Shown piece by piece: positions 1 through 9,354 of a stretch of DNA of 64,000 nt. Origin of the DNA: Hyaloperonospora brassicae (lineage: Eukaryota; Oomycota; Peronosporomycetes; Peronosporales; Peronosporaceae); the NCBI GenBank assembly GCA_947650285.1, contig CANTFL010000634.1, positions 372,001 through 436,000 of the forward strand, written 5' to 3'. The notes under the pieces were generated by a model, which worked only from the letters and a program-made list of their open reading frames with translations, did no database searches and had not been told where the DNA came from. The stretch's first letter is position 1; each line of letters starts with the position of its first letter. The position numbers and the translations under genes were made by a program.

Positions 1-313
1 GATAGCGGTTCATTGTCAGCGGTAAGTTTCAGCTCCGGTAACAGATCTTTAACCCAAAGGCAATCACTTACGCCTGTTGCGCCAGTGATATACTTAGCTT
101 CCATTGTAGACAACGCAACGACGGACTGTTTCTTTGAGTCCACGAAATAGGGATGCCGTTCATTGTCAGAAGGACACCGGTTGTCGACTTCGCGTCAGGT
201 TTTAAATAGACCCATGAGGCGTCGCTATAAACATTGAGACGTGGTCGTGATGTAACTGAATTAAGTTTCTTGATGCAAATTCCGTGAGTCAAAATACCCT
301 TTAGGTAACGCAT
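1..313 (-). pseudogene. pol: Copia RNase H fragment, continues outside window
   Basis: The frame 313-68 begins MRYLKGILTHGICIKK and includes VYSDASWVYLKPDAKSTTG and LTMNGIPISWTQRN, matching the start of Copia RNase HI (YSDADWA...TRRSTSG...W.SKKQ). Bases 67 to 1 continue leftward in a changed frame. The catalytic Asp of the YSDA box is present. The rest of the domain and the LTR are outside the window. Confidence 0.85.
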
Positions 314-331
314 GAAGCGTTTGACACAATA

Positions 332-1250
332 TCAATGCTCAATGGTAGGTGCGTGTGTCGCTCGACACAGAAGGTTTACGGTCGTATTGATATCAGGGCG
401 GGTGCAGTTGGGGATCCACAACAGTGATCCCATTACCTCTTGATACAGTCTATTTATATAATTTAAGCTCGAATTTTGATCGTACAACTTGTGTTTTTCT
501 TCCACGGGTGTCGAGCGGATTGTGCATATTTCCATCTCGACCTTGGCATGGAGAGCATCGATGTTGTGTTGTTGTAGTAGAAAGTAGCCAGATTCGGTTG
601 TTTCCACATTGATACCGAGACACTTTTTAAACAAACCCAAATTGTTGATTATAAATTTTGTGTGAAGCTGTTGCATGACAGTGTCAGACAGGGAGTCATC
701 TTGTGCAATGACGATCACATCATCGAGATAAAGACCAACGAATGTAGTGTCAAGGGGTTCATGTTTAAAGTAAATGCACGGATCTTGGCGACTTTGTTTG
801 AACTCGCACTTTAAGAGAAATGTGTGAATAAGTTCGTTCCATAGTCATCCGCTTTGTTTCGAACATACAGGTTTTCAGCAATCGGTGCACAACTCCTTCA
901 TCTGGGGATCCATGCAGTGGCTTAACGTAGATAGGGTGATCGATTGGTGCACGGAGATATGCATTTGGGACGTCACCGTGACGAACTTTGTAGCCCCACT
1001 GGGCGCCAAGCGTGATCAGAAATTGCGCGCTTGCCATTTTCAGTACCGGAGAATATGTCTCGCTGAAATCCACACCATATCGATGAGTAAATCCTCTTGC
1101 CACAAGACGAGCCTTAATCTTATCAAGCTCGCCTAGCGAGTTGTATTTAATTTTGAAGACCCATTTTGTTGACACCACCTTGGCTCCTGGTGGGTAAATA
1201 GCTTCCCCCCATGTACCATTTGTACATAATTGATCGAATTGTTTAATCAT
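332..1250 (-). pseudogene. pol: Copia reverse transcriptase (broken)
   Basis: The segment 1250-765 contains KWVFKIKYNSLGELDKIKAR, ARLVARGFTHRYGVDFSETY and an A-motif region with GDVPNAYLRAPID, all typical of Copia RT (RVT_2). The catalytic YLDD box (GLYLDDVIVIAQDD) lies around 700-735 at the head of the second open segment, which continues to 332. A frameshift between about 765 and 850 separates the two halves. Compared with the family, the Asp of the A motif is kept (HGDVPNAYL). Confidence 0.88.
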
Positions 1251-1256
1251 AGCTTC

Positions 1257-2330
1257 CTATAGCTGTGGCCAAAAAATACTATTTAATGCCTCGCAAATAT
1301 TTTGAGGATTTGAAACACCATCAGATGTGTGAAGTGCAGGCATAGCTATTCCAGGTAGACTGGTGACATCAAGGAGAATAGACGCAGGCAGATAAAAATC
1401 TTCAGTAGCAATTTTTTCACCGCCATTATGGCCACCAAATTTACTGTAAATTTGTCGCTTGGTCAGCGTAATGTCGTCGATTGGGTCACCTACTTGGTAG
1501 TCACACTCGCTGTCGCTGCCCATTTCGTCGCTTATTCAATTCATCATTGTTGGTGTTTGTGGGACAGGAAGCAAATTTCGCGACCCATGATCAATACCGG
1601 ACTCATCTGTGAGAGGCTCCGTTGTACTGGATACTTGGCCTGGTGACTCCTCCCTCTCGGACACTGGCCCTGTTGTGGTATGGGTGCCGATGGCACGATC
1701 AAAATCACTTTGAGCGCGGGAATCAGTAGAGCTTGTCATAGTCTTCAACGTGTCGAGTGTATTGACGAGTTCACCAGCGGCGGATATGTCAATGCGGTCA
1801 ATATTTTTGATGTTGGAACTGGTCAAGTACGTTTTAGTGCAGGGAAGATATAGATTGTGGCCATTGATGACGGTGTCGATGCCAAGAATATATGCCTTTT
1901 CGGATCGTTTTCGAAGTGACTTTGCGGCAACAGGTTGTAGCCTCACAGTGCGTTGGGCACCAAACTTAAGCAAATGGCTGACCTCCGGTACTTTTTCTGT
2001 TAGTAATCCGAGAGGTGAGCGGCGATCTAAATTACCGCGGGTGGGTAGATAATTCCGCACAGTACTAGCGTAAAGTAAAGTGTCCCCCAAAGTTTTGTTG
2101 GCATGCCAGATGACCAAAGCATCGCGCGAGTTGTATTAAATAGTGTGCGGTGAAAGCGCTCGACTTTGCCGTTCTGTACGGACTTATCCTTTTCAGTTGT
2201 CTAGTGACTAATTCCATGGACCTGCAAGTATTGCTCGTTCTTGTCATTTATAAATTCACCCCCGGGATCCGATCGAACGCATTTCACGCGTAAACCAAAT
2301 TGCTGTTAAAATCTTGCATGGGACGTAACG
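1257..2330 (-). pseudogene. pol: Copia integrase core and C-terminal segment (broken)
   Basis: The integrase catalytic residues are still readable but lie in several frames. VRSDPGGEFINDKNEQY (about 2300-2240) carries the second Asp, and QNGKVERFHRTLFN (about 2185-2140) carries the catalytic Glu. The open frame 2117-1536 then gives the usual C-terminal part (LPTRGNLDRRSPLGLL, VSHLLKFGAQ, AYILGID). It ends in an acidic Ser/Thr-rich linker toward RT. Stops separate these blocks. The order and strand match the flanking protease and RT blocks. Confidence 0.85.
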
Positions 2331-3207
2331 AAATTGTCAAAAGCTTCACGCTTTTCCTTTTGTAGAAAAGCACAGTTGGAGCCAGATGCGTAGTCGACAA
2401 TGGTGAGGACGTGCTTATGTCCTTTGCGATTAACCGGAGTGACATTAATGTTATGATCTAGGCCTACAACGGAATCTATTTCATCTGTAGGTGCTGGTCT
2501 CGACGTGTCTTCCTTTCCTCGGAGGTTGCGAGTCTGCTTCGCTTCGGCACACTGCATGCAAAAAGGCATGGGTCGATTCGCAAGTTTGATACAATCGGCT
2601 AGTGCCTTGTCAGTCATACGAACGACATCCTGGTAACTGAGATGACCGAGCCGTTCATGCCACTGCCGTAAAGTGGAGTTCGTAATACGGGCAAGAAATG
2701 CGGTAGCCTCATCAACTGTATCCGTTACAGCGGAACGGAACCAAATTCTTGATTTGCGTGAGGCACGTGCAACAATACGATTATTGGTTGAGATGGTACA
2801 GTGACCAGAGAAAGAGACCACAAAGTCATGATCAATTAGCTTGGAAACGGAAAGTAAATTTTGTGGCATGGTAGGGGCGTAGAAAACATCTGTGAGTACA
2901 AATCTGTTGACCTTCCCATTGGATTTGTCTTGAGAAAGACACTGCCTTTGATGGTGGCTTGGAGCACAGATCCGTTTGCGACGCGAACGCGTAAAGAGAT
3001 GGGTGACGGATTAAGAATGGTAGCGGCATTATTCGTAAAGTGATAGGTAGCACCGCTGTCAATTAGCCACGACGTCGAGGCAGGACATTTATTTTCAGGT
3101 TCTTGAATGACAACGCATGCATCACCACCAATAAAGGCATTGGCGGAAGGCATGTTTATTTGAGGTGTCATGTCATCACGTGCTTCGGCCGATCCGAGAA
3201 AAATCAA
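2306..3207 (-). pseudogene. pol: Copia protease and GAG-pre-integrase segment (broken)
   Basis: The upper frame (3207-2836) contains WLIDSGATYHFTNNA, the DSGA-type catalytic motif of Copia aspartic protease. A frame change near 2850 leads into a second open segment (2869-2306) with LRQWHERLGHLSYQDV, then CMQCAEAKQT, the H-H-C-C zinc-binding module before the integrase core. After it comes DSVVGLDHNINVTPVNRKG, the start of the core (usual form ...xxDxxGP). The protease would cut the polyprotein and the zinc module would help integrase bind DNA. The frameshift separates the two, so the product is not made intact. Confidence 0.85.
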
Positions 3208-3377
3208 CTCCCCGCTGTTTCTGATGTGTTGTCAGTGGTTCCATCAACTACATAGGAATTGGCATTGGTAGTAATGGTATTGTACATTGCTGTGGCAGCG
3301 TTGGCTTGCTCAGCTCGGCGTTGAGTGTCTTGAATAACGGGGAATTCAAATGTTTTATGGTTCGTCGTCTTGCAAAC

Positions 3378-4127
3378 TCAGCAGGGTTTTATCCCATCCC
3401 TTGATTTGAAGCGAGTCGATGAGTTGTTTGGTGCCAACTTAAGTTTGGGTGAAGTCTGCTTAGTAGCTGTTTTTGAGGCTGCAGGTGACTTCACCACATC
3501 AACCTTTAGATTGACAGGTCGTTGGCTGTTGTTCATAGACTTGCGACCATCACATAACAGCTTCATTAGCAGTGTAAATGCTTTATTTATTTCTTCGTTC
3601 ATATTACCAGCGTTGTAGTCGATAATACTGGCGAGTTGAAGCTTGATGCTTGGGTCTGTGGATGCATTGTCGCAAAATGCCTCGAGGATAAGGGCGTTTC
3701 GGTCGCCGACGATTTCTTTACCAACGTGGCGTAAACAGGTGCAGTATTCATGCCAATTTTGTTCTGGCTTCTTATATTTGTTGAGGTAGGCGCTTAGGCG
3801 TGCTTGTGATAACTTGCACCGGAACTCTGCACTCAAGACTTCTTGGACTTCCTGGTACGTCGGTATGCGGCCATGTGCGTCGAGAAGCTTATCGCTAAAT
3901 TGGAAGTAAAATTCTGATGCGGCACCTTCAAGAAATGTAACGAGAGATGTTTCACGTAATTCGTCGGTGTAAGTTGAGTTGGTACGTCTGCTTTCACTTT
4001 GAATTGCTTGTTCAAACTTGCGCATGAATAGGTCAAAATTGACACCGAGACCAGGGTATTTATCCTTGCCGGTTAACACCTCACACTTGACTTCCTTGAT
4101 ACGAGGCACTGTGTGAGATGGTAGCAC
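3378..4127 (-). pseudogene. gag: Copia gag fragment, zinc knuckle broken by a stop
   Basis: The 249-residue open frame has the helical pattern of retrotransposon gag (UBN2/Retrotrans_gag type), including the stretches FLEGAASEFYFQFSD and WHEYCTCLRHVGKEI. Near its end comes a basic Ser/Lys-rich linker. The frame stops at KPC followed by TGA, and the bases after the stop continue as VCKTTNHKTFEFP. That is where a CX2CX4HX4C zinc knuckle would sit, but the second knuckle position is the stop codon and the last cysteine position encodes phenylalanine. Gag normally packages the element RNA in cytoplasmic particles. This copy could not do so as read. Confidence 0.8.
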
Positions 4128-5463
4128 TTGCGGCGGTGGTAGAATCTGTGAACGACTTTGGCATAATGATGGAGCCGGTACTGATGTCGGTGACAGCGGG
4201 GCCGGGATAGGTATGATGTTCTGGGGGCGCTTGGTCGGAGAGAATTCAGCAATGGTACTTGAAAGCTGGCGTTAGCTGGATGGGAACTTGTGTCGTCAAA
4301 ATTAGTGGGTAAATCAGTGGGTAATTGTTCGTAGCGGTCTACGCGTGGTGTGTGGCATAACGTTGGTAGAGATGACTCTCGTGACAGCATGTCGTGACTG
4401 AAAGGTAGCGACTGAAGTTGGTCCTCGAAAGAAGTTCGAATTGCGGCGTCGGTAGCCAGCCGATCTTCGGCTGCAGTGGCACGAGCGGTTTCGCGTAATA
4501 ACATTGTCTCTGCGTCATTTTGTAGCCTTTGTGACTCGGATATACGACGCAGCGCCACGTCTTGGGCTACACGATGGTGCTTAATCGATCATCGTAGCTG
4601 ATCTAGAGCTTCTCGTTCGGATCGAATCGCTCGGGCCAACGAGTCTCGAGCAGCTTGACCAACACATTGTTGATCTTTCAAGGCCACAACTGTGTCGATC
4701 GGTCGGACCTGAAGGCGGTCACGGCGCTTTGTGAGCCAAGTAATGTCATGATGCAGACGTTCTATAGCGACTTTGTTTCTGCGCGGCAATTGTTAATCGC
4801 CATCTCACACTGTTTGTCGACTTGCTCAACTTGCTCTTGAAGTGCTCGTGCGCGTTCAGATAATACTGCGTGCTTCGCAGTCATATATGTGGTTCTTCTG
4901 TTAATCTATGTTCTACGGTGTGTACGCTAGTTGGCAAGGTCTTCCGTCAGCTTGGAACGTTGTTCGACAAGTTGTGTCGCTGTCTCTAGAAGTGTATTTC
5001 GCTGATTGCGGACTGTTGTGACTTCGTTGTGGACAGTTTGCAGAAGATGGCGTAGCTCCTGATTGTGATGTGTGAGTAAGCCGACCTGTCATGGGGTTGC
5101 AGTGACGATCGTTGACGCGGCATCTTCTCCAGAGGCTGCGTTATCATCGGCTATCGAGGCTTGCACTTCGAGTGGAAAGGTCGCAATCATGGCGCTTGCC
5201 TCGATGACAGCATTTGTTGCGTCTATTAGCAGCTGTCGTATCTGAGGGACGGATGCGAGCTCGACGTCATGTAGTAGACGCGCTTGGACCATCACCAGGG
5301 ATGCTGCTTCAGTCAATGCTGTCGGGATTGAGAGAGCGAGTGGATTGTCGTTGGAGCTCGTTGATATGACACTCATGAGGAAAGTCTCTGATGTGGAAGG
5401 GCTGGATCGTGCGAGACGGCTCTCTGGCATGAGTGCGTCATCGTCACCGACCGGCCGGTCCAT
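4073..5463 (-). pseudogene. Coiled-coil N-terminal extension ahead of Copia gag (broken)
   Basis: Three open segments in different frames (5463-5089, 4789-4589, 4558 to about 4250) read as a Ser/Ala-rich leader followed by heptad-rich helices with many Arg, Glu, Ala and Leu, for example MPRRNKVAIERLHHD and RRISESQRLQNDAETMLLRE. They run toward the gag start near 4127. A long coiled-coil region in front of the retrotransposon gag domain is not part of the minimal Copia layout, so it may be a family-specific gag extension. It carries an in-frame stop at 5089 and frameshifts, so it is not functional as read. It might instead be a fused host-gene fragment. The frames and composition are seen directly; the gag link is inferred from order and strand. 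Confidence 0.5.
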
Positions 5464-5879
5464 GACTTCCTTCTCCTTTTAGCTCTGGGAAAAGGTCTTG
5501 GGCTCAGAACCAGTTGGCAGAGGACTATGGTAAGGAAAAACGTGAGTTATTTCCGTGAGGGATTATCCCAGAATGATTTTAGTGTTATATGTGCTTCTGT
5601 TGATCTGCATGCAGTAAACCATGACGCTCGTTTAGGTGTCATAAATAACTCTAGGAATGTTCTGAGGATCTGGGGCCTTGATGGTACTTCCACTTTGTGA
5701 GTTGAAGTTCCAACTCTAGATGCTAGAATGCCAACAGGATACGGTGCAATATGTCGCGTATCCGGAAGTCGATAGCGAGTAGAAGCTTTGGCACGCTCGC
5801 TCGCATGAATCACCTAACAAAAAGACGTGCGTGCAAAAACGCAGCGCGCGACGACTGGTATACAACTACCAGATTCAAG

Positions 5880-6882
5880 AATAAAGCGCTCTGCATTGGA
5901 TGGTTGAAGGGCAAGCGAACGGTGACGCAATTTTCATCTTGTTCGCATACATAGACGTCCCGTGTGCTGGAGATTGTACACACAGACGCAATGAGACCAA
6001 TGAAGACGGAGGCAAAAGGTGGCGCGAAGTATGTGCTCGCCTTCGTTGACGAGTACTCGGAGTATGTAGTGGTATAATTCTTCAAGAAGAAGAACGAAGT
6101 GCTAAGAAGGTTTTGGTGGTGCAAAACCATGTCAGATCATCAGTCGGGAGAGCCCATCTAGTGTCTACGATCTGACAACGGCACCGAGTTTGTAAACAAT
6201 GCTCTGGACGGAATCTGTCATCGTAACAATATTTTGTGCCTAAAGACTGTGCCATATAGCCCTCAGCAAAATGGAGTTGCTGAGCGGATGAATCGAACGA
6301 TCATGAAAAAGGCATGGAGCATGATGCACTACAAAAGCGTGTCTACTTTCTGGTGGGTAGAGGCAATAAGAACAGCAGTGTACTTGATTAACCGGAACAG
6401 ATTAACCAAACAGTACGCAAACTGACGCGACTCCGTACGAGATCGGATTTAAGACGAAGCCTCGACTGGACCACTTGCGAGTATTTGGATCGATGGATTA
6501 TGCGCATATTGAAGACGCTAAACGCACCAAGCTAGATCCAAAGAAGTCTAACTGTACGCTCCTAGGCTATGGGGACAATATTAAGTGCTATCGCGTGTAT
6601 GATATGGAGCTGAACAAGGTCAGGATCTCGAGATTCGTGAAGCTCGATGAACGCGAGGTGAACGGAATTTACAACACGTCAATGGCGGAGAGCACTGAAG
6701 TCGTCAATGTGATCAAGTATATCGACAAAGTGTCTCAGCCTGAACCTGAGAAGGAATTGCTTGTGGAGTACCAACCGATGGAGTCAAGAACGTATCCATT
6801 TGAAGACGTCGAGATGCAGGAAGATGAACATGAGCCTGTGTCATTAGAAAAAGAGTTGACGACGCATCATCGTATGCAATAA
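5880..6882 (+). pseudogene. pol: Copia integrase remnants
   Basis: The zinc-module tail (about 5880-5945) is followed by a core region that reads VLEIVHTDAM and YVLAFVDEYSEYV, with the first catalytic Asp in HTDAM. Next come LRSDNGTEFVNN with the second Asp (about 6165-6205) and NGVAERMNRTIMKKAW with the Glu (about 6270-6320). The 6475-6882 segment is the C-terminal domain (LRVFGSMDYAHIEDAKR, LLGYGDNIKCYRVYD) and runs into an acidic linker. Stops occur at about 6076, 6162 and 6423 and a shift near 6450, so the enzyme is not made. Confidence 0.88.
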
Positions 6883-7199
6883 TCGACAGCAAACGACGAC
6901 ATGGTGTTCAGGCCAGAAAAGGAACGATCTCGACGTCCAAGAGACCCAGATCTCTGTCTTGGTGGTGGATAGACCATGGATGACGAGCACAAGGTAAATA
7001 GCGATATTGACGATCCTGACAATGACAATCACTTCCATCCGCCATCACCCAAGCGACCTCGTGTTGATGAAGATAGTCTTCTTGCATAAGCTATACTAGC
7101 CTACGTGACATGGGTTGGTGATGCAGATGATGCACCGACAACATATCAGCAAGCCATGAACTGCGACGACGCCAATAAGTGGATGAAGGATGTGAGCGC

Positions 7200-7960
7200 T
7201 GGGCTCAAAGCTCACTTGGAAAACGGTTCAAGAAGCTGATCCCGAAGAAAAAGGAAGTCCGACCAATCGGATGCAGATAAGTATTTGCTAAGAAACGGAA
7301 CGAGCACGGACGTGTGGTTCGGTACAAGGCCCGACTTGTCATAAAAGGGTTCAAGCAGAAGTTCGGTGTCGACATCATTGAGACGTACTCGCCCGCGGCG
7401 AACATAAGACTGATCAGGGTCGTGCTGGCTGTGATGGTGGCGAAGAGATACATGGCCGAACACCTGGATGCAGATACGGCATTTCTGAACAGTAGTTTCA
7501 AGGAAGAAGTGTTCATGGAAGTACCCAATGACATAGCAAACGCCGAGAAGAGGATGTGGGTGATGGATAAGGTAATTTACGGTCTCTAGCAAGCTGCACG
7601 TGCATGGAACAAGACGATTCATGCGGTATTTCTGCAGATCGGATTTCGAAGCAGTGGAGTTTACCAGTGTGTCTACGTCAAGAAAAATAGTGACAACTGC
7701 GTCTATGTGTGCCTCTACGTCGACGACATGATCATCGCTGATAAGACCAACAAAGAGATTCAGCAGGAGAAGACAGCACTTAAACATTCGTCCAAGATGA
7801 AGGATCTGGGCAAGGTCAAAATTGTTCTCGGCACGGAGATCGAACATGATTGAGACGTCAGTACACTAACGATTCGACAGACTCGATATATAAATGACCA
7901 AGTCAGTCTATTCAACCAAGAGGACGCCAAGGCAGTAGTCAGCCCATGTGATTCGGGATT
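7200..7960 (+). pseudogene. pol: Copia reverse transcriptase remnants
   Basis: The frame 7314-7589 has RYKARLVIKGFKQKFGVDI, the catalytic A-motif block LDADTAFLNSSFKEEVFMEV and the following thumb-side residues, then a TAG where the family normally has Gln (YGLxQAARAW). Reading on in the same frame gives the catalytic YVDD (7716-7727, LYVDDMIIADKT). A TGA follows at about 7851. Both catalytic Asp clusters are kept. The breaks are few, so this copy is younger or less decayed than copy 1. Confidence 0.88.
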
Positions 7961-8041
7961 GAAGCTACCTAAGATGCAATCGCCAGCGACAGACGCTGAG
8001 CGAGAAGACATGAAGTCGAAGCCATACATGTCGTTGATCAA

Positions 8042-8698
8042 TTGCTTACTATACATCACAACATGTACGCGCTCCACTATGGCAAATGTCGTCACACTGT
8101 GTCACGTTTCTTGGAGGATTTAGGTCAGCAACATTGGAAGGTCGCGATTTGTGTACTTTGCTACCTCAAAATGACGAAGAAATACAGGATCACTTACGAT
8201 GGTAGTGTTAGTAAAGTACAAGCTACAGCTTACACGGACGCGGACTGGGGAAGCAACGTTGACAATCGACGCTCGGTGTCAGGGACAATGGTGATGATCG
8301 GTGGCGCACCCGTTGTGTTTAAGTCCAAGTATCAACGCACCCTGACCCTAAGCTCGACAGAGGCGGAGTACATGGATTCAATCTTGTGTACTTAAAACGT
8401 GCTACGGGTCCGCGCGATGCTCAAGGACCGTTGTCATGAGCAAGTGGGAGCGACGTGGATCTGGGACGATAACCAAGGTGCGATCGGACTTGCAACCAAC
8501 GCAGGATATAATGCCAGGACAAAGCACGTAGAAATCCGTCACCACTTCATCCGAGAGAATGTGACACGCAACATCACCACAGTCAAGTACGAGTCGACGG
8601 TGGACCAACCAGCAGAAATGCTTACCAAGGCTCTGGGGAACAAAAGACTCAAGTACCTGCTTCAGGCAAGCGGCATCGGACCGAAAAATATCCAGTAA
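8042..8698 (+). pseudogene. pol: Copia RNase H remnants
   Basis: Two open segments separated by one stop (TAA near 8394) read KVQATAYTDADWGSNVDNRR, LTLSSTEAEYM, then WIWDDNQGAIGLA, TKHVEIRHHFIRE and the terminal VDQPAEMLTKAL. These are the canonical Copia RNase HI boxes (DADWA, STEAEY, DNQ.A, K.KHI..R.H..R, .AD..TK.L). The catalytic Asp and Glu residues remain visible. The domain ends at 8698, just before the likely polypurine tract. Confidence 0.9.
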
Positions 8699-8730
8699 TT
8701 CGCGGTGAGTGGGAGTGTCGGGATTACACA

Positions 8731-8830
8731 GGCGATTACTTCCATGCTATATACCACTAGCAATGCGCAATATGGTGATTACCTCCATGCTCTATGCCAC
8801 TAGTAATGTGCGATGTGGCGATTATTAAAG
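8731..8830 (+). repeat. 43-bp tandem repeat, just over two units
   Basis: Unit 1 starts GGCGATTACTTCCATGC at 8731, unit 2 starts GGTGATTACCTCCATGC at 8774, and a partial third begins GGCGATTATT at 8817. The first two units differ at only a few positions across 43 bp. It lies just after the inferred Copia 3' LTR start, so it is probably LTR-internal. LTR promoters often carry such repeats, but a function is not shown. Confidence 0.8.
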
Positions 8831-9308
8831 TGTTGGAAGAGGAATGTAGAAGGCTTCGACTAGGAATAGGAGTTTCACAATTCGCATTCTTCCTTAAACA
8901 TCTTTTCAACAGCGTCCGAAGAAAAGAAAAGGCAGTCGTTCTCATGATTAGCTCAATGCAAAAGGAACTATGGCCGGGTCCTTTGTTCGCAATCTCTTCT
9001 GCTACCTCCAAACCTATCAAATATTTTGACTCGACAACATATGGTCTACTCAAGCATTACGTATCATCGGGTGGCGCTTTCGTAGTCGTCACATCGCACA
9101 TTACTAACGTTACCGGTAATTGCTTTCTCGATAAAACGCTTCCTCGACGACAAGAATGTCGTCCGGTTGAACTGTCTAGCCTATCCCTTACGTTGCACAT
9201 GCTGCTGAATTTTTGGTGTGCTGGCGCTCCGACTGCACCGCCGTATTACTTACGATCAGTTCGCAATGTCGTGCGTTGTTTCTATTCCTACAACTATGCT
9301 GCTTCCTC
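8831..9308. other. Upstream region of the NLP gene, no gene recognised
   Basis: The NLP frame stays open upstream to an ATG at 8794, which would add 187 residues. That extension has no signal peptide or recognised domain and is preceded by LTR-like repeat sequence. The core promoter at 9309-9324 places transcription start downstream of it. I therefore treat this stretch as the NLP 5' flank rather than coding. Confidence 0.6.
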
Positions 9309-9324
9309 GTTCATTCTGCAATTC
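9309..9324 (+). promoter_or_regulatory. Oomycete Inr + FPR core promoter of the NLP gene
   Basis: GTTCATTCTGCAATTC matches the oomycete 16-bp core GCTCATTYYNCAWTTT (initiator plus flanking promoter region) at nearly every position. It lies about 30 bp before the ATG at 9355, the usual distance for an oomycete transcription start. It supports the 9355 start over the longer open frame. Confidence 0.8.
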
Positions 9325-9354
9325 GTCCGCTCCACGACACAACGTCAAGCTGAC

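Larger units (their letters stand above)
1..5463 (-). mobile_element. Decayed Ty1/Copia retrotransposon (copy 1, cut by window edge)
   Basis: Reading the minus strand from about 5463 to base 1 gives, in Copia order, a coiled-coil N-terminal region, gag, an aspartic protease, the GAG-pre-integrase zinc region, integrase, reverse transcriptase and the start of RNase H. The order protease-integrase-RT defines Ty1/Copia rather than Gypsy. The reading frame is broken many times, so the element cannot make a full polyprotein. The 3' end (rest of RNase H and the 3' LTR) lies left of the window. No 5' LTR could be delimited right of 5463. The sequence CTGGTTCTGAGCCC on the minus strand just before the coding part (about 5500) could be a primer-binding site, but this is a guess. 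It belongs to a different Copia family from the plus-strand copy next to it, because their RT and integrase segments differ clearly. Confidence 0.9.
5750..8830 (+). mobile_element. Decayed, 5'-truncated Ty1/Copia retrotransposon (copy 2)
   Basis: On the plus strand the order is pre-integrase zinc region remnants (about 5750-5950), integrase (about 5960-6880), reverse transcriptase (about 7310-7850), RNase H (8042-8698), then a possible 3' LTR start at 8716 (TGTCGGGATTACAC after the purine-rich GTGAGTGGGAG). There is no gag or protease, so the 5' part is lost or replaced by the sequence joining it to copy 1. Several in-frame stops and shifts are visible (for example near 6076, 6162, 6423, 7589, 7851, 8395). 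It faces copy 1 head to head. The LTR assignment is inferred; the enzyme domains are clear. Confidence 0.88.

Noticed and set aside
8794..9354. 443-residue reading of the NLP gene starting at 8794
   Set aside because: The added 187 residues hide the signal peptide, have no domain, overlap repeat-like DNA and lie upstream of a near-consensus core promoter.
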